DNA from: Jiangella muralis
GTDB taxonomy: Bacteria; Actinomycetota; Actinomycetes; Jiangellales; Jiangellaceae
Reading direction: 5' to 3'
Assembly: GCF_001270745.1 (NCBI RefSeq)
Contig: NZ_KQ434751.1
Location: 38,166-102,165, forward strand
Length of the DNA stretch: 64,000 nt
Shown here in pieces: positions 31,415 through 40,981 of the stretch (within the stretch, counting starts at the first letter, position 1; every line of letters begins with the position of its first letter). The notes beneath the pieces were generated by a model. The model was not told the DNA's origin. It saw only the letters and a program-made list of their open reading frames with translations, and made no database searches. The position numbers and the translations under genes were made by a program.

Positions 31415-34089
31415 TGCGACGCCTGCTCACCTGGCTGAGCGCGGTGCTGGTCGCGGCGGCCACGCTGACCGTGACGGCGGACGCCGCCGAGTACCCGTCG
31501 TTCAAGGACATCGGCGGGCTGCCACTGGACACCATCACCGCGCCCGGGTCCGCCGTCGGGCAGGGACCGGACGGCGAGCCCTGGCTGTACCTGGTGTCGT
31601 CCGGCACCCCCGCGGTGTTCAGCGTCGTCGACGCCCGCGACGGCAGCCGGGTGCACGAGTTCCCGCTGCCCGGCTCGTCCGGCTCCTGGGCCGTGGACGT
31701 CACCCCGAACGGCGACGTCTACGTCGGCACCTACGGCGAGGGACGCGTGTACCGGTGGCGGCCGGGCGCGGCGTCGGTCGAGGACCTCGGGGTCGCCGTG
31801 CCGGGCGAGACGTTCGTCTGGTCGATCACGCACGACGAGAACGGCGTCGTCTACGGCGGCACCGGCCAGTCCCGCGCCAACGTGTTCCGGTACGACCCGG
31901 CCACCGGCACGACGACGAACCTCGCCTCGCTCGCGCCGACGGCCGACCCGCTGATCGTGCGCGGCATCGCCACCTCCCAGGGCAAGGTGTACGCCGGCAC
32001 GCACGCCACCGCGTCCGTCGTCGAGATCGACGCGGCCACGGGGGAGCGGCGCGACCTCGGGCTGCCGCCCGGCGCCGACCCCGCGGCGGGCCTCTACGAC
32101 CTCGAGGTCCGCGGCCGGCTGCTGTTCGCCCGGTTCAGCCAGTCCGGCTCGCCCACGCCGCTGCACGTCTACGACCTCGACGCCGGCGCCTGGGTGCAGG
32201 AGATCCCGGACGCATACGGGCTGAACCTGTCGCCGGTGGCGGCCGACGGGCGCACCGTCTACTTCGTCCGCGACCGCACCCTGCACACGTACGACCTCGT
32301 GGACCGCTCCTACGCGGCCACCGCGCTGACCGGCATCGGCGACGTCCGCGGCATCGACTTCGTGGACCTCGGCGACCCGGCGTGGCCCGGCGACACCCTC
32401 GTCGGCCTGGACCACCAGGGCGGCTACTTCGTCTATTCGCCGCGGACCGGGGTGTCGGAGCCGCGCCGCGCGGACGCCGTCGCCGCGCCGGCCTCCGTCC
32501 GCTCATTCACCGAGGGCCCCGACGGCCTGCTCTACGCCGGCAGCTTCCTGGCCGGCGGGCTGGCGAGCTACGACCCGGCCACCGGCGCCAAAGTGGGCTT
32601 CGCCGACGAGGTCGGCCAGGCCGAGGGGATGGTCACCCACGACGGCGCGCTCTACGTCGGCACCTACCCGTGGGGCGAGATCTTCCGCTACGACCCGGCG
32701 CAGCCGGCCGAGCCCGGCGTCAACCCGGCGTCCGTCCTGCGGCTGTACGAGGAGCACGGCCAGTCCCGGCCGTTCGCGCTGGCCTCGGCCGGCGACCACC
32801 TCGCCATCGGCACGGTGGCCAAGAACGGCGCGCCCGGCGGCGGCCTGACGCTGCTGAACACCCGCACCGGCGAGTCCTGGTTCACCGACGTCGTGCCCGG
32901 TCACAGCGTCGTCGGACTGACCTACCGGGACGGCGTCCTTTACGGCGCGACGTCGGTCTACGGGGGCGTCGGCGGACCCCGTCCGACCGAGAAGGACGCC
33001 GTGATCTTCGCCTACGACGTCGAGCAGCGGCGAAAGCTCTGGGAGGTCGTGCCGATGCCCGGCGAGGGCGCCATCGGCGAGATCGCGTTCGACGAGAACG
33101 GCAGGCTGTGGAGCCACACCCCCGTGTCGGTGTTCCGGCTGGACGTCGAGACGCGGGAGGTCGAGGCACGTCGCACCTACGAGCCGTATCCATGGGACAC
33201 CATCGCCTACGCGCACGTCGGATCGCGGCTCTGGTGGGACCCCTACGTCGACAAGCTGTACGTGGTGTCGCAGGCGAAGATGTTCACCATCGACCCGGTG
33301 ACGCTGGACCGCACACGGGTGTTCCAGCCGGTGTCGCACGGCTTCCTGCACACCAACGGCAACGTGTTCCTGGGCCGCGACGCGCGGGTGTGGGAGTACA
33401 CGCCGAGCGCGCGGCCGGCGGCCGCCGCGGCTGCCGCGGCCGAGTCGGTGCCCGCGGGCCGGCCGCAGACCGTCACGTTCACCGGGCTCGGGCCGGGCGA
33501 GGAGGCGGAGCTGTGGCTGCGCCCGGACGCCCGGCAACTGGGCACCGTCCGGGCCGATGCCACCGGAACGGCGTCGCTGACCTTCACCGTCCCGCTGGAC
33601 CGGTCCGGCGAGCTGACGATCGAGGGCCGGCGGCTCTCCACCCGGGGCGCGCTGTGGACGTCGTTCCAGGCCGCGGCGCCGCTGTGCGACGTCATCGTGA
33701 CCGGTCCGCACGCGGAGCCGCTGCGGGTGCGGACCGGCACGACCTGCCTGACCGGGGCGACGGTGTCGGGTCCGGTGACCGTGAGCCCGGGCGCCATGCT
33801 GACCGTCACCGACTCGGCGGTGTCCGGCCCGCTGCGCGCCGACCGAGCCGGGGGCGTCGTGCTGTCCGGCGCGACGGTGTCCGGCTCGGTCACGGTGACC
33901 GGCAGCGCCGGCGTGGTGTCGATCCGGGACTCGGTGGTGAGCGGCTCGGTCACGCTGGCCGGCAACACCGGCGGCGTCCGGTTCGCCGGCAACCGCGTCA
34001 CCGGCGGGCTGTCCTGCTCGGGCAACGACCCGGCGCCGGTCCTGGACGAGCCGAACGACGTCACCGGGCCGGTACGGGGGCAGTGCTAG
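31414..34089 (+). CDS. Secreted beta-propeller protein with extra domain and beta-solenoid
   Basis: 891 residues, the longest of the five. Sec signal MRRLLTWLSAVLVAAATLTV, cleavage near ADAAE. Propeller repeats (VYVGTYGEGRVYRWRPGAAS, VFRYDPATGTT, LYVGTYPWGEIFRYDP) run to about residue 660. An Ala-rich linker then leads to a ~75-residue Ig-like domain (VTFTGLGPGEEAELWLRPDA) absent from the other solenoid proteins, and finally the cysteine-bounded solenoid (CDVIVTGPHAEPLRV to GQC). ATG 31414 has AAGGAGG at 31403-31409. It is second gene of the operon with 29036. Domain additions suggest that each paralogue meets a different partner or polymer; this is inference. Confidence 0.8.
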   Translation: MRRLLTWLSAVLVAAATLTVTADAAEYPSFKDIGGLPLDTITAPGSAVGQGPDGEPWLYLVSSGTPAVFSVVDARDGSRVHEFPLPGSSGSWAVDVTPNGDVYVGTYGEGRVYRWRPGAASVEDLGVAVPGETFVWSITHDENGVVYGGTGQSRANVFRYDPATGTTTNLASLAPTADPLIVRGIATSQGKVYAGTHATASVVEIDAATGERRDLGLPPGADPAAGLYDLEVRGRLLFARFSQSGSPTPLHVYDLDAGAWVQEIPDAYGLNLSPVAADGRTVYFVRDRTLHTYDLVDRSYAATALTGIGDVRGIDFVDLGDPAWPGDTLVGLDHQGGYFVYSPRTGVSEPRRADAVAAPASVRSFTEGPDGLLYAGSFLAGGLASYDPATGAKVGFADEVGQAEGMVTHDGALYVGTYPWGEIFRYDPAQPAEPGVNPASVLRLYEEHGQSRPFALASAGDHLAIGTVAKNGAPGGGLTLLNTRTGESWFTDVVPGHSVVGLTYRDGVLYGATSVYGGVGGPRPTEKDAVIFAYDVEQRRKLWEVVPMPGEGAIGEIAFDENGRLWSHTPVSVFRLDVETREVEARRTYEPYPWDTIAYAHVGSRLWWDPYVDKLYVVSQAKMFTIDPVTLDRTRVFQPVSHGFLHTNGNVFLGRDARVWEYTPSARPAAAAAAAAESVPAGRPQTVTFTGLGPGEEAELWLRPDARQLGTVRADATGTASLTFTVPLDRSGELTIEGRRLSTRGALWTSFQAAAPLCDVIVTGPHAEPLRVRTGTTCLTGATVSGPVTVSPGAMLTVTDSAVSGPLRADRAGGVVLSGATVSGSVTVTGSAGVVSIRDSVVSGSVTLAGNTGGVRFAGNRVTGGLSCSGNDPAPVLDEPNDVTGPVRGQC

Positions 34090-34140
34090 CTGGCTTGGTC
34101 TCCGAAGCTCCGACACTGTGTGTTTGCCGGGTGGCGTCGC

Positions 34141-34312
34141 TGTCGCCAGAGCAACTGACACCGTGAGGTGGGGATCCCGCAACAAGGACGCGCCGGCCAC
34201 GGTTCCGCCGTCTGCGCACCTCATCCGGCCCGGTCCGATGAGAACCATGATCATGGCGCTGTTGATGCTGCTCTGGCGACACAAAGAGCGCCATGATCCT
34301 GGTTCTGACCGG
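34141..34312. repeat. Nested inverted repeats in the 34090-34548 gap
   Basis: Arms 34241-34260 (AGAACCATGATCATGGCGCT) and 34287-34306 pair with one mismatch around 26 bases; beyond a five-base bulge a further 6 bp pair (34230-34235/34307-34312). A second, perfect 13-bp inverted repeat joins 34141-34153 (TGTCGCCAGAGCA) with 34269-34281, inside the first loop. No ORF here has convincing homology. The rest of the gap shows only the leaderless promoter of the next gene. It could be a terminator, a mobile-element relic or a structured RNA. Confidence 0.6.
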
Positions 34313-34548
34313 TAGGTGGTGCCGACTCGCGCCAGTTCTTCGCGCTCGTGGGGGAACCTCACGTGCGCCACGACCGGATCGAGACCGAACCGGCGCCCCT
34401 GATGCGTCACGCGACGGGTGAGGTGTGTCCGCCGCCGGGCGTGGAAACCATTTCGGTCGCACCCAGCGCCGGGCCGCCGCCAATCAGACGCCCTCTTGGG
34501 GCGGACGGCCGTGACCGGCGGCCGCCGGGCACTGGGTAGTCTGCATCG

Positions 34549-35499
34549 GTGGCCAACACGCGAGGTGCGGCGGAGCTGACCGGACGGCTGCGGTGGTCCC
34601 TGGTGGCCGCGGCGGCGACGCCGATGCGGGCCGACGGCAGCACCGACCCGGAGGTCTGCGAGGCGTACTTCGGGCAGCTGGTGCGCGGCGGCGCCGGCGG
34701 GCTGGCCGTCGCCGCGCACACCGGACGCGGCGACCACCTGTCCGTCGCCACCAAGGCCGAACTGGTCCGCCGCGCCGCCACGCTGGGCGTCCCGGTGCTG
34801 GCCGGCGTCGGCGCCAGCGTCGAGGGGCGCGCGCACGACCTCGAGTGGGCTGCGGCGGCCGGTCCGGCCGGCGCCGACGCGCTGCTGGTGTTCCCGCCCG
34901 CCGAGACCGAGCCGGACGCCGTCGTCGCCCACCACCGGGCGGTGGCCGACGCGTCCGGGCTGCCGTTGGTCGCGTTCGACCTCTACACCCGGCCGCACCC
35001 GCTCGAGACGCTGACTATGGTGCTGGACCTCCCGGAGGTGTGCGCGTTCAAGCCGGCCCGGCTGCACGACGCCATCGCCTGCCAGGAGACCATCGCCGCC
35101 GCCCGCTCCCGCGGCCTGCTGGTGCTCAGCGGCGAGGACCGCATGTTCGGCGCGTCGCTGATGTGGGGCGCCGAGGGCGCACTGGTCGGCCTGGCGGCGG
35201 CCGCGGTGCAGATCACCGTCGCCGCGGTCCAGACGTTCGCGGCGGCCGTGCACACGTCCTCGCGCGACGCCGCGGCCCGGTTCCTGGAGGTGTCCGCGAT
35301 CGTCGACGAGGTGGCCCGGGTGACGTTCCGGCCGCCGTACGAGGGCTACGTCCAGCGCATGCTCTGGCTGGCCGCCGACGAGGGCATCGTGCCGGCCGAG
35401 CTCGCCGTCGACCCGTACCGCCCGGCCGAGCTCGACGACGCCGAGCGCGACGAAGTGGTCCGGGTCGTGCGGCAGTGCCGCGACCAGGTCCGTGGCTAG
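34549..35499 (+). CDS. Dihydrodipicolinate synthase family protein, second copy
   Basis: 316 residues. TIM-barrel lyase of the DapA family: [14 protein letters not shown] opening, VAAHTGRGD carboxylate motif, Schiff-base lysine in VCAFKPARL. The first catalytic-site tyrosine region reads [11 protein letters not shown]. It is only distantly similar to the protein at 18365. GTG 34549 is six bases after TAGTCT (34537-34542), a leaderless start. No copy of the six-site operator is upstream, so it may not belong to that regulon. rarA follows 10 bp after its stop from its own leaderless promoter. Confidence 0.83.
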   Translation: MANTRGAAELTGRLRWSLVAAAATPMRADGSTDPEVCEAYFGQLVRGGAGGLAVAAHTGRGDHLSVATKAELVRRAATLGVPVLAGVGASVEGRAHDLEWAAAAGPAGADALLVFPPAETEPDAVVAHHRAVADASGLPLVAFDLYTRPHPLETLTMVLDLPEVCAFKPARLHDAIACQETIAAARSRGLLVLSGEDRMFGASLMWGAEGALVGLAAAAVQITVAAVQTFAAAVHTSSRDAAARFLEVSAIVDEVARVTFRPPYEGYVQRMLWLAADEGIVPAELAVDPYRPAELDDAERDEVVRVVRQCRDQVRG

Positions 35500-35509
35500 G
35501 GTCGTTCCC

Positions 35510-36877
35510 ATGGAGCAGGAAGGTCTGTTCGGCGGCGGCACGCCGTCGGTGCCCGCCGGGTCGCTGTCCGGCGCCGACGACGACATCGCCGGCCGGCCGC
35601 TGGCGGTGCGCATGCGCCCGCGCACGCTCGACGAGATCGTCGGGCAGCAGCACCTGCTCGGGCCGGGCACGCCGCTGCGCCGGCTGGTCGAGGACGACCA
35701 GCCGATGGCGCTGGTGCTGTGGGGGCCGCCCGGCACCGGCAAGACCACGCTCGCCTACGTCGTCAGCCGGGCCACCCAGCGGCGGTTCGTCGAGCTGTCG
35801 GCCGTCACGGCCGGGGTGAAGGACGTCCGCGCCATCATCGACACCGCCCGGAAGGAGCTGGCCCGCGGCGGCGCCGGCACCGTCCTGTTCGTCGACGAGG
35901 TGCACCGCTTCTCCAAGACGCAGCAGGACGCCCTGCTGCCGGGGGTGGAGAACCGGTGGGTGTCGCTGGTCGCGGCCACCACCGAGAACCCGTACTTCGC
36001 GCTGATCAGCCCGCTGCTGTCGCGGTCGCTGCTGCTCACGCTCGAGCCGCTCGACGACGACGCGATCCGCGAGGTCATGCGCCGGGCGCTGGCCTCGTCC
36101 CGCGGGCTCGACGGCGCCGTCAGCATCGACGACGACGCGCACGACCACCTGCTCCGCCTCGCCGGCGGCGACGCCCGCCGCGCGCTGACCTACCTCGAGG
36201 CGGCCGCCGGGGGAGCCGTCGACGGCGTCATCAGCCTCGACGTCGCCGAGAAGGCCGTCGACCGCGCCGCCGTCCGCTACGACCGCGACGGCGACCAGCA
36301 CTACGACGTCACCAGCGCCATGATCAAAGCGATTCGCGGCAGCGACGCCGACGCCGGCCTGCACTACCTCGCCCGCATGGCCGAGGCCGGCGAGGACCCG
36401 AAGTTCCTGGCCCGCCGGCTGGTCATCCTCGCCAGCGAGGACATCGGCATGGCCGACCCCACCGCGCTGCAGACCGCCGTCGCGGGCGCCCAGGCGGTGC
36501 AGCTGATCGGCTGGCCGGAAGCGCAGATCACGCTGGCCCAGGTGGTCATCGCGCTGGCGCTGGCGCCGAAGTCGAACAGCGTGGTCACCGCCATCGGCGC
36601 CGCCGTCGCCGACGTCCGCGCCGGGCTGGCCGGCCCGGTCCCGCCACACCTGCGCGACGCCCACTACTCCGGGTCGAAGAAACTCGGCCACGGCACGTCC
36701 TACGCCTACGCCCACGACGACCCCCGCGGCGTCGTCGAGCAGCAGTACGCGCCCGACGCCGTCGCCGACAAGCAGTACTACCAGCCGGGCACCCGCGGCG
36801 CGGAGCGCGACTACGCCGACCGCTACGCCAAGCTGCGCCGCATCATCCGCGGCTCGGCGACCGAAGGTGCGCCGTGA
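35510..36877 (+). CDS. rarA: Replication-associated recombination ATPase RarA (MgsA)
   Basis: 455 residues of the RarA/MgsA/WRNIP1 family of clamp-loader-like AAA+ ATPases, which act at stalled replication forks. Walker A is GPPGTGKTT, Walker [13 protein letters not shown], sensor 1 AATTENPYF, and the C-terminal tetramerisation region ends with ARLRRIIRG-like residues ([10 protein letters not shown]). ATG 35510 is seven bases from TAGGGT (35497-35502), consistent with a near-leaderless start. In many actinomycetes this gene stands shortly upstream of DUF948 and alaS; here about 11 kb separates them. The 3' 35 bp overlap the convergent oxidoreductase gene. Confidence 0.95.
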   Translation: MEQEGLFGGGTPSVPAGSLSGADDDIAGRPLAVRMRPRTLDEIVGQQHLLGPGTPLRRLVEDDQPMALVLWGPPGTGKTTLAYVVSRATQRRFVELSAVTAGVKDVRAIIDTARKELARGGAGTVLFVDEVHRFSKTQQDALLPGVENRWVSLVAATTENPYFALISPLLSRSLLLTLEPLDDDAIREVMRRALASSRGLDGAVSIDDDAHDHLLRLAGGDARRALTYLEAAAGGAVDGVISLDVAEKAVDRAAVRYDRDGDQHYDVTSAMIKAIRGSDADAGLHYLARMAEAGEDPKFLARRLVILASEDIGMADPTALQTAVAGAQAVQLIGWPEAQITLAQVVIALALAPKSNSVVTAIGAAVADVRAGLAGPVPPHLRDAHYSGSKKLGHGTSYAYAHDDPRGVVEQQYAPDAVADKQYYQPGTRGAERDYADRYAKLRRIIRGSATEGAP

Positions 36878-37685
36878 TCGCGTCGAGCAGCGCCACCGGA
36901 GCCACCATGGCCGCCGCCTCGTCGTCCGACGGCGGCGCGCCCTTCTCGGCGATGGTCATGAACCGGTCCAGCACCGGGGCCAGGTAGTCCGGCGGCAGTG
37001 CCAGCTCGCGGGCTTCGATGCCGTCCGCCCGCACCACCGTCGCGTGGAACGGCGCCTGCGCGGCGACGAACGTCAGCGTGACGTGGGTCCGGCCGATGGT
37101 GGTGAGCGCCGTGACGGCGCCGTCGCCGGTGCGCACGTCCACCTTGCCGGCTGCTTCGGTGGCCCCGATCAGCTGGGCCGCGGCCTCGGCCAGATGGACG
37201 CCGTAGTAGTAGAGGCCGCCGTAGGGTCCGGCCGGGTCGGCGGGGCCGGTGACGTGGACGGCGAGCGGCCGATTGCCGTCCAGCTCGGTGATCGCCGGGA
37301 CGAACCGCAGCGCCGACCCCTCGTAGAGCGGCACGCCGTGCGCCCGGGCCGCGTCGACGATCGCCGTCGCGTCGGCCGCCGACGCCGCCAGCGGCTTGTC
37401 GACGAACACCGGCAGCCCGGCCTCGATCAGCGGGACCGCCTCTGCCCGGTGTGCCCGGCCGTCGCGCGAGCAGATCAGCACCGCGTCGACGGCGCCGACG
37501 AGGTCGCGCGGCGCGTCGACCAGGTGGGGTGCGCCCGCGGCGGCCGCGGCGAGCGCGCGGTTGCGCTCGGTGTCGCCGCCGGCCAGCGCGACGACCCGGG
37601 CGTCGCCGTAGCGCCGCTCGACGTTGAGCAGGCGGAGGAAATGGTCGACGTGGCTGCTCTCGGTCCCGACCACTCCGATGCGCAT
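36843..37685 (-). CDS. Gfo/Idh/MocA family oxidoreductase
   Basis: 280 residues. Rossmann N-terminus [16 protein letters not shown], and the family's VDKPLAAS block with the conserved Lys-Pro that positions the nicotinamide. The second half is the shorter alpha/beta domain for substrate; [16 protein letters not shown] contains the His of the EKP...H set. These enzymes oxidise sugars, inositols or their derivatives with NAD(P). It could belong to the sugar-handling theme of the upstream cluster, but it is separated by rarA and has no operator of the family. Confidence 0.88.
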   Translation of the reverse strand: MRIGVVGTESSHVDHFLRLLNVERRYGDARVVALAGGDTERNRALAAAAAGAPHLVDAPRDLVGAVDAVLICSRDGRAHRAEAVPLIEAGLPVFVDKPLAASAADATAIVDAARAHGVPLYEGSALRFVPAITELDGNRPLAVHVTGPADPAGPYGGLYYYGVHLAEAAAQLIGATEAAGKVDVRTGDGAVTALTTIGRTHVTLTFVAAQAPFHATVVRADGIEARELALPPDYLAPVLDRFMTIAEKGAPPSDDEAAAMVAPVALLDAITAHLRSPSRG

Positions 37686-37763
37686 CACGGTCAGCCAGCC
37701 TACGGCAGCCGGCGGCCAGCCGGATGACAGTGGCGCGACAGGCGGGCCGGGGACCGTGGTCGC

Positions 37764-38660
37764 ATGATGCTGCGAAGAGAGCAGGGCCGGGTGGAACGCG
37801 ATGGTGTGGGGATCGCGTACGAGCAGGTGGGGCACGGCGAGCCCACCCTGCTCCTGCTGCCGGCGTGGATGATCACCAACAGCGGGCTGTGGGCGGCCCA
37901 GCGTGACGGGCTGGGCGATCGGTTCCGCTGCCTGTCCTACGACGCCAGGGGGAGCGGCCGGTCGGACCGGCCGGCCGAGCCGGAGCGCTACCGGGTCACC
38001 GAGCTGGTGGCCGACACGCTCGCGGTGCTGGACGCGGCCGGCGCCGACCGGGCCGTGCTCGTCGGCAACTCCCTCGGTGGGCTGGTCGCCTACCTGACCG
38101 CCGCGCTGCATCCGGACCGGGTGGCCGGGCTGGTGCTGATCTCCGCGGCAGCCGATCTCACCGGCGACGAGCATGCGCCGCTGGTGCGCGCCATCGCGAC
38201 CTTCGACGAGGAGCGACCGGGCGACGACGGGTGGGCGTGCTACAACCGGCGGGCCTGGCAGCGTGACTACCCCGGCTTCGCCCGGTGGTTCGTCGACACG
38301 GCTCTGGGCGACGAGGCCACGGCCGAGGCTCGCGAGGACGGTGTCCGGATGGCGCTGGACGTCACACCGGAGGTGCTCGCCGCCGGTGTCACCGCACGCT
38401 CGGGCCCGCCGGCCGGCGTTCAGGCCGCCAAGCTGCGTCGATTGGCGGCGCAGCTCACCTGTCCGGTCCTGCTGATCCACGGCGACCGGGACGCCGTCGT
38501 GCCGCCCGCCTGGTCGGCCGCGCTCGCCGCGACCCTGGACGCCGTCGTCACCCCGCTGCCGGGCGCGGGCCACTGCCCGCAGGTCACCCGGGCCGCCGAG
38601 GTGAACGGCCTGATCAGCGAGTTCGCCACCGGAATCGGGACCTCGAGGTCGGCGGCATGA
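37764..38660 (+). CDS. Alpha/beta hydrolase
   Basis: 298 residues. Nucleophile elbow GNSLGG (Ser), acid in HGDRDAVVP (Asp), histidine in GAGHCPQ, with the oxyanion region LLLPAWMITNSG; a complete catalytic triad of the esterase/haloperoxidase-like fold. Cytosolic. The start may be ATG 37764, ATG 37767 or GTG 37791. Its stop overlaps the ATG of a methyltransferase (ATGA), suggesting that both act on one small molecule, perhaps a lipid or xenobiotic. Confidence 0.88.
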   Translation: MMLRREQGRVERDGVGIAYEQVGHGEPTLLLLPAWMITNSGLWAAQRDGLGDRFRCLSYDARGSGRSDRPAEPERYRVTELVADTLAVLDAAGADRAVLVGNSLGGLVAYLTAALHPDRVAGLVLISAAADLTGDEHAPLVRAIATFDEERPGDDGWACYNRRAWQRDYPGFARWFVDTALGDEATAEAREDGVRMALDVTPEVLAAGVTARSGPPAGVQAAKLRRLAAQLTCPVLLIHGDRDAVVPPAWSAALAATLDAVVTPLPGAGHCPQVTRAAEVNGLISEFATGIGTSRSAA

Positions 38661-39307
38661 GCGAGGCGGGGGCGAGGGTGAGACACCGCATCAGCAACCC
38701 GGTCCGGGGCCGTCTGAACGCCGCCACGCTGCGCGCCGCCGACCGCTACGCCCAGCTGCTCGTCGGCGGGCGGAAGCGGGCGCTGTTCGCGGACCTGCCC
38801 GAGCAGGTGGTGGAGATCGGTCCCGGCACCGGCGCCAACCTGCGCTACTACCGGCCCGGCACCCGGCTGGTGGCGATCGAGCCGAACGTCCACATGCACG
38901 GCCCGCTCCGGGCCGCCGCCCGGCGCCACGGCATCGAGCTGGAGCTTCGCACCGCGACCGCCGAACGGATGGCGTTGCCCGACGCCAGCGTGGACGCCGT
39001 GGTGAGCACGCTGGTGCTGTGCACGGTGCCCGATCCGGTCGCGGCCGTGGAGGAGGTGTGGCGGGTGCTGCGGCCCGGCGGGCGGCTGCTGTTCCTCGAG
39101 CACGTACGGGCCGACGGCGGCTATGGGCGCCTGCAACGGCTGACCGCCCGGCCTTGGCACTGGCTCTTCGAGGGCTGCGACGTCCGCCGCGACACCGAAC
39201 GCACCATCCGCGACGCGGGCTTCACCTCGGTGGACCTCCAGCACTACAGCATGCGATCGGCGTTCCTCCCCATCAACCCCCAGATCGCTGGCACGGCGAT
39301 CCGCTAG
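38657..39307 (+). CDS. SAM-dependent methyltransferase (class I)
   Basis: 216 residues. Motif I VVEIGPGTGANLRYY, acidic loop IEPN, then DAVVSTLVLCTVPDP and LRPGGRLLFLEHV: the UbiE/methyltransferase-11 pattern, close to proteins annotated as phospholipid or methyltransferase-like METTL7. Substrate unknown. It is translationally coupled to the hydrolase upstream. The SARP-hydrolase gene follows after 54 bp on the same strand. Confidence 0.88.
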   Translation: MSEAGARVRHRISNPVRGRLNAATLRAADRYAQLLVGGRKRALFADLPEQVVEIGPGTGANLRYYRPGTRLVAIEPNVHMHGPLRAAARRHGIELELRTATAERMALPDASVDAVVSTLVLCTVPDPVAAVEEVWRVLRPGGRLLFLEHVRADGGYGRLQRLTARPWHWLFEGCDVRRDTERTIRDAGFTSVDLQHYSMRSAFLPINPQIAGTAIR

Positions 39308-39361
39308 CACCCTTGCGTGCGACGATGAGCGCCTCACTGCCATCGGCGAGGGACGCGGCGG

Positions 39362-40915
39362 ATGAAGTTCTGGGTGCTCGGGTCGGTCGAGGCCGTCGAT
39401 GCGGACCAGCCGCTTCCGCTCAGCAACCGTCAGCGTGCCCTGCTGGCCGCGCTGCTGGCCCGTTCCGGCGAGGTCGTCTCGGCCGATCGGCTGGCGGAAC
39501 TGCTGTGGGGCGACGCGCAACCCGCAGATCCGGTGAGCGCGCTGCACAGCCTGGTCTCCAGGCTCCGCCGCATACTCGGCCCGGAGGTGCTCACCACCCG
39601 TCCCCCCGGCTACGCCCTGCGTCCGGACCAGGTGGAGATCGACGCCGTCCGGTTCGAGGACCTGCTGGAACAGGCACGGCAGGCGCCGCCGGCCGTGACC
39701 GTCAGCCTGCTCGATGACGCGCTCGGGCTGTGGCGCGGCACCGCCTTCGCCGAGTTCGCCGACACCGACGTGGCGAGGCTGGCGGCGATCCGCCTGACCG
39801 AGGCGCGGCTGACGGCGGTCGAGGCCAGAGCGGCCGCGCTGCTGGAGTGCGACCGGCCGGCCGAGGCACTGCCGTCCCTCGAGCCGTTCGTGGCCGAGCA
39901 CCCGCTCCGGGAACGCGGCCGCGCCCTGCTGATGCGCGCGCTCTACGAACTCGGGCGCCAGGCCGACGCCCTGCAGAGCTACCGGGCATACAAGGACCAC
40001 CTGGCCGACGAGCTCGGCCTGGAGCCGTCCGAGCCGATCCGGCGGCTGGAGCTGGAGATTCTCCGGCACGAGGTCCCCGGCACACCCGCGGACCCGCCAC
40101 CGCTCGCCGGCCTGCGGGCCCGCTACGCCTCCGCCGGTGACCGTACGATCGCCTACGCCGAGATCGGCACCGGCCCGCCACTGATCGCGCTGCCCGCCTG
40201 GGTCTCCTCCATCGAGGTGACCGCCTCCGGCCGCGACCCGCGCTCGTCCCTCCTCCAGCGCCTGGCCGGGCACACCCGCCTGACCCTGTACGACCGGTAC
40301 GGCACGGGCCTGTCTCGCGGCGGCGTCCCCGGCGACTACGGCCTGGAGCCCAGCGTCACCGAACTGGCCGCCGTGATCCGCCGGACCGGCGGCCGGGCGA
40401 GCCTGCTGGCCATGTCACAGGCCGGCCCGGTGGCGATCGCCTGCGCCGCCCGCCACCCGGAGCTCGTCGACCGCCTCATCTTCTTCGGCACGTACGCCAG
40501 CGGCCCGTCCGCGTTCATCCACACCGACCTCAACCGCACCCTGGTCGACCTGGTCCGCGCCCACTGGGGCCTGGGGTCCCGCCTGATGGCCGACCTCTAC
40601 CGCCCGGGCGCCTCCGACGCCGCCGCCTTCCACCTCGCCCAGGTCCTGCGCGACTCGGCACCTCGCGAGGTGGCCGCCGGCTACCTGGAGGCCGTCTACG
40701 ACATCGACGTCTCCGAGCTGCTGCCCCAGATCACCGCGCCCTCCCTGGTCCTGCACTACAACCACGACCGCGTCGTCCCCTTCGCCGGCGCCCGCCAGCT
40801 GGCCACCGCCCTCCCACACGCCCATCTCGTCCCCCTCGACGGCCCCTACCACCTCCCGGACGCCGCCGACCTGCCCGCTGTGGTCACAGCCATCCGGGAC
40901 TTCCTCACCTCCTGA
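39362..40915 (+). CDS. SARP-type regulator fused to an alpha/beta hydrolase
   Basis: 517 residues. Residues ~1-92 are an OmpR-like winged helix (LSNRQRALLAALLARSGEVV, SALHSLVSRLRRILG). Residues ~95-240 are the bacterial transcriptional activation domain with TPR-like helices (ALMRALYELGRQADALQSYR-like). From ~255 a hydrolase fold follows: YAEIGTGPPLIALPAWVSS, then MSQAGPVAIA at the nucleophile-elbow position, where the usual first Gly is Ala, and acid/His regions NHDRVVPF and PYHLPD. The hydrolase part may sense a small ligand or still act as an enzyme. It likely regulates the hydrolase/methyltransferase pair just upstream. Confidence 0.88.
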   Translation: MKFWVLGSVEAVDADQPLPLSNRQRALLAALLARSGEVVSADRLAELLWGDAQPADPVSALHSLVSRLRRILGPEVLTTRPPGYALRPDQVEIDAVRFEDLLEQARQAPPAVTVSLLDDALGLWRGTAFAEFADTDVARLAAIRLTEARLTAVEARAAALLECDRPAEALPSLEPFVAEHPLRERGRALLMRALYELGRQADALQSYRAYKDHLADELGLEPSEPIRRLELEILRHEVPGTPADPPPLAGLRARYASAGDRTIAYAEIGTGPPLIALPAWVSSIEVTASGRDPRSSLLQRLAGHTRLTLYDRYGTGLSRGGVPGDYGLEPSVTELAAVIRRTGGRASLLAMSQAGPVAIACAARHPELVDRLIFFGTYASGPSAFIHTDLNRTLVDLVRAHWGLGSRLMADLYRPGASDAAAFHLAQVLRDSAPREVAAGYLEAVYDIDVSELLPQITAPSLVLHYNHDRVVPFAGARQLATALPHAHLVPLDGPYHLPDAADLPAVVTAIRDFLTS

Positions 40916-40981
40916 CCGGGCGTCGACCAGCGCCGCGTTTGGTTCACATCGTGTTCGCGGCCGGGTTCCTACGGTCGTCGC

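Noticed and set aside
34318..34483. Minus-strand coding remnant near the interlocked repeats
   Set aside because: The reading is suggestive of protein composition but has no start, no domain and crosses the inverted repeats.
32503..35748. A 1081-codon open frame on the minus strand
   Set aside because: Low-complexity Arg/Gly/Val shadow opposite the propeller gene and the DHDPS-like gene; no start signals or domains.
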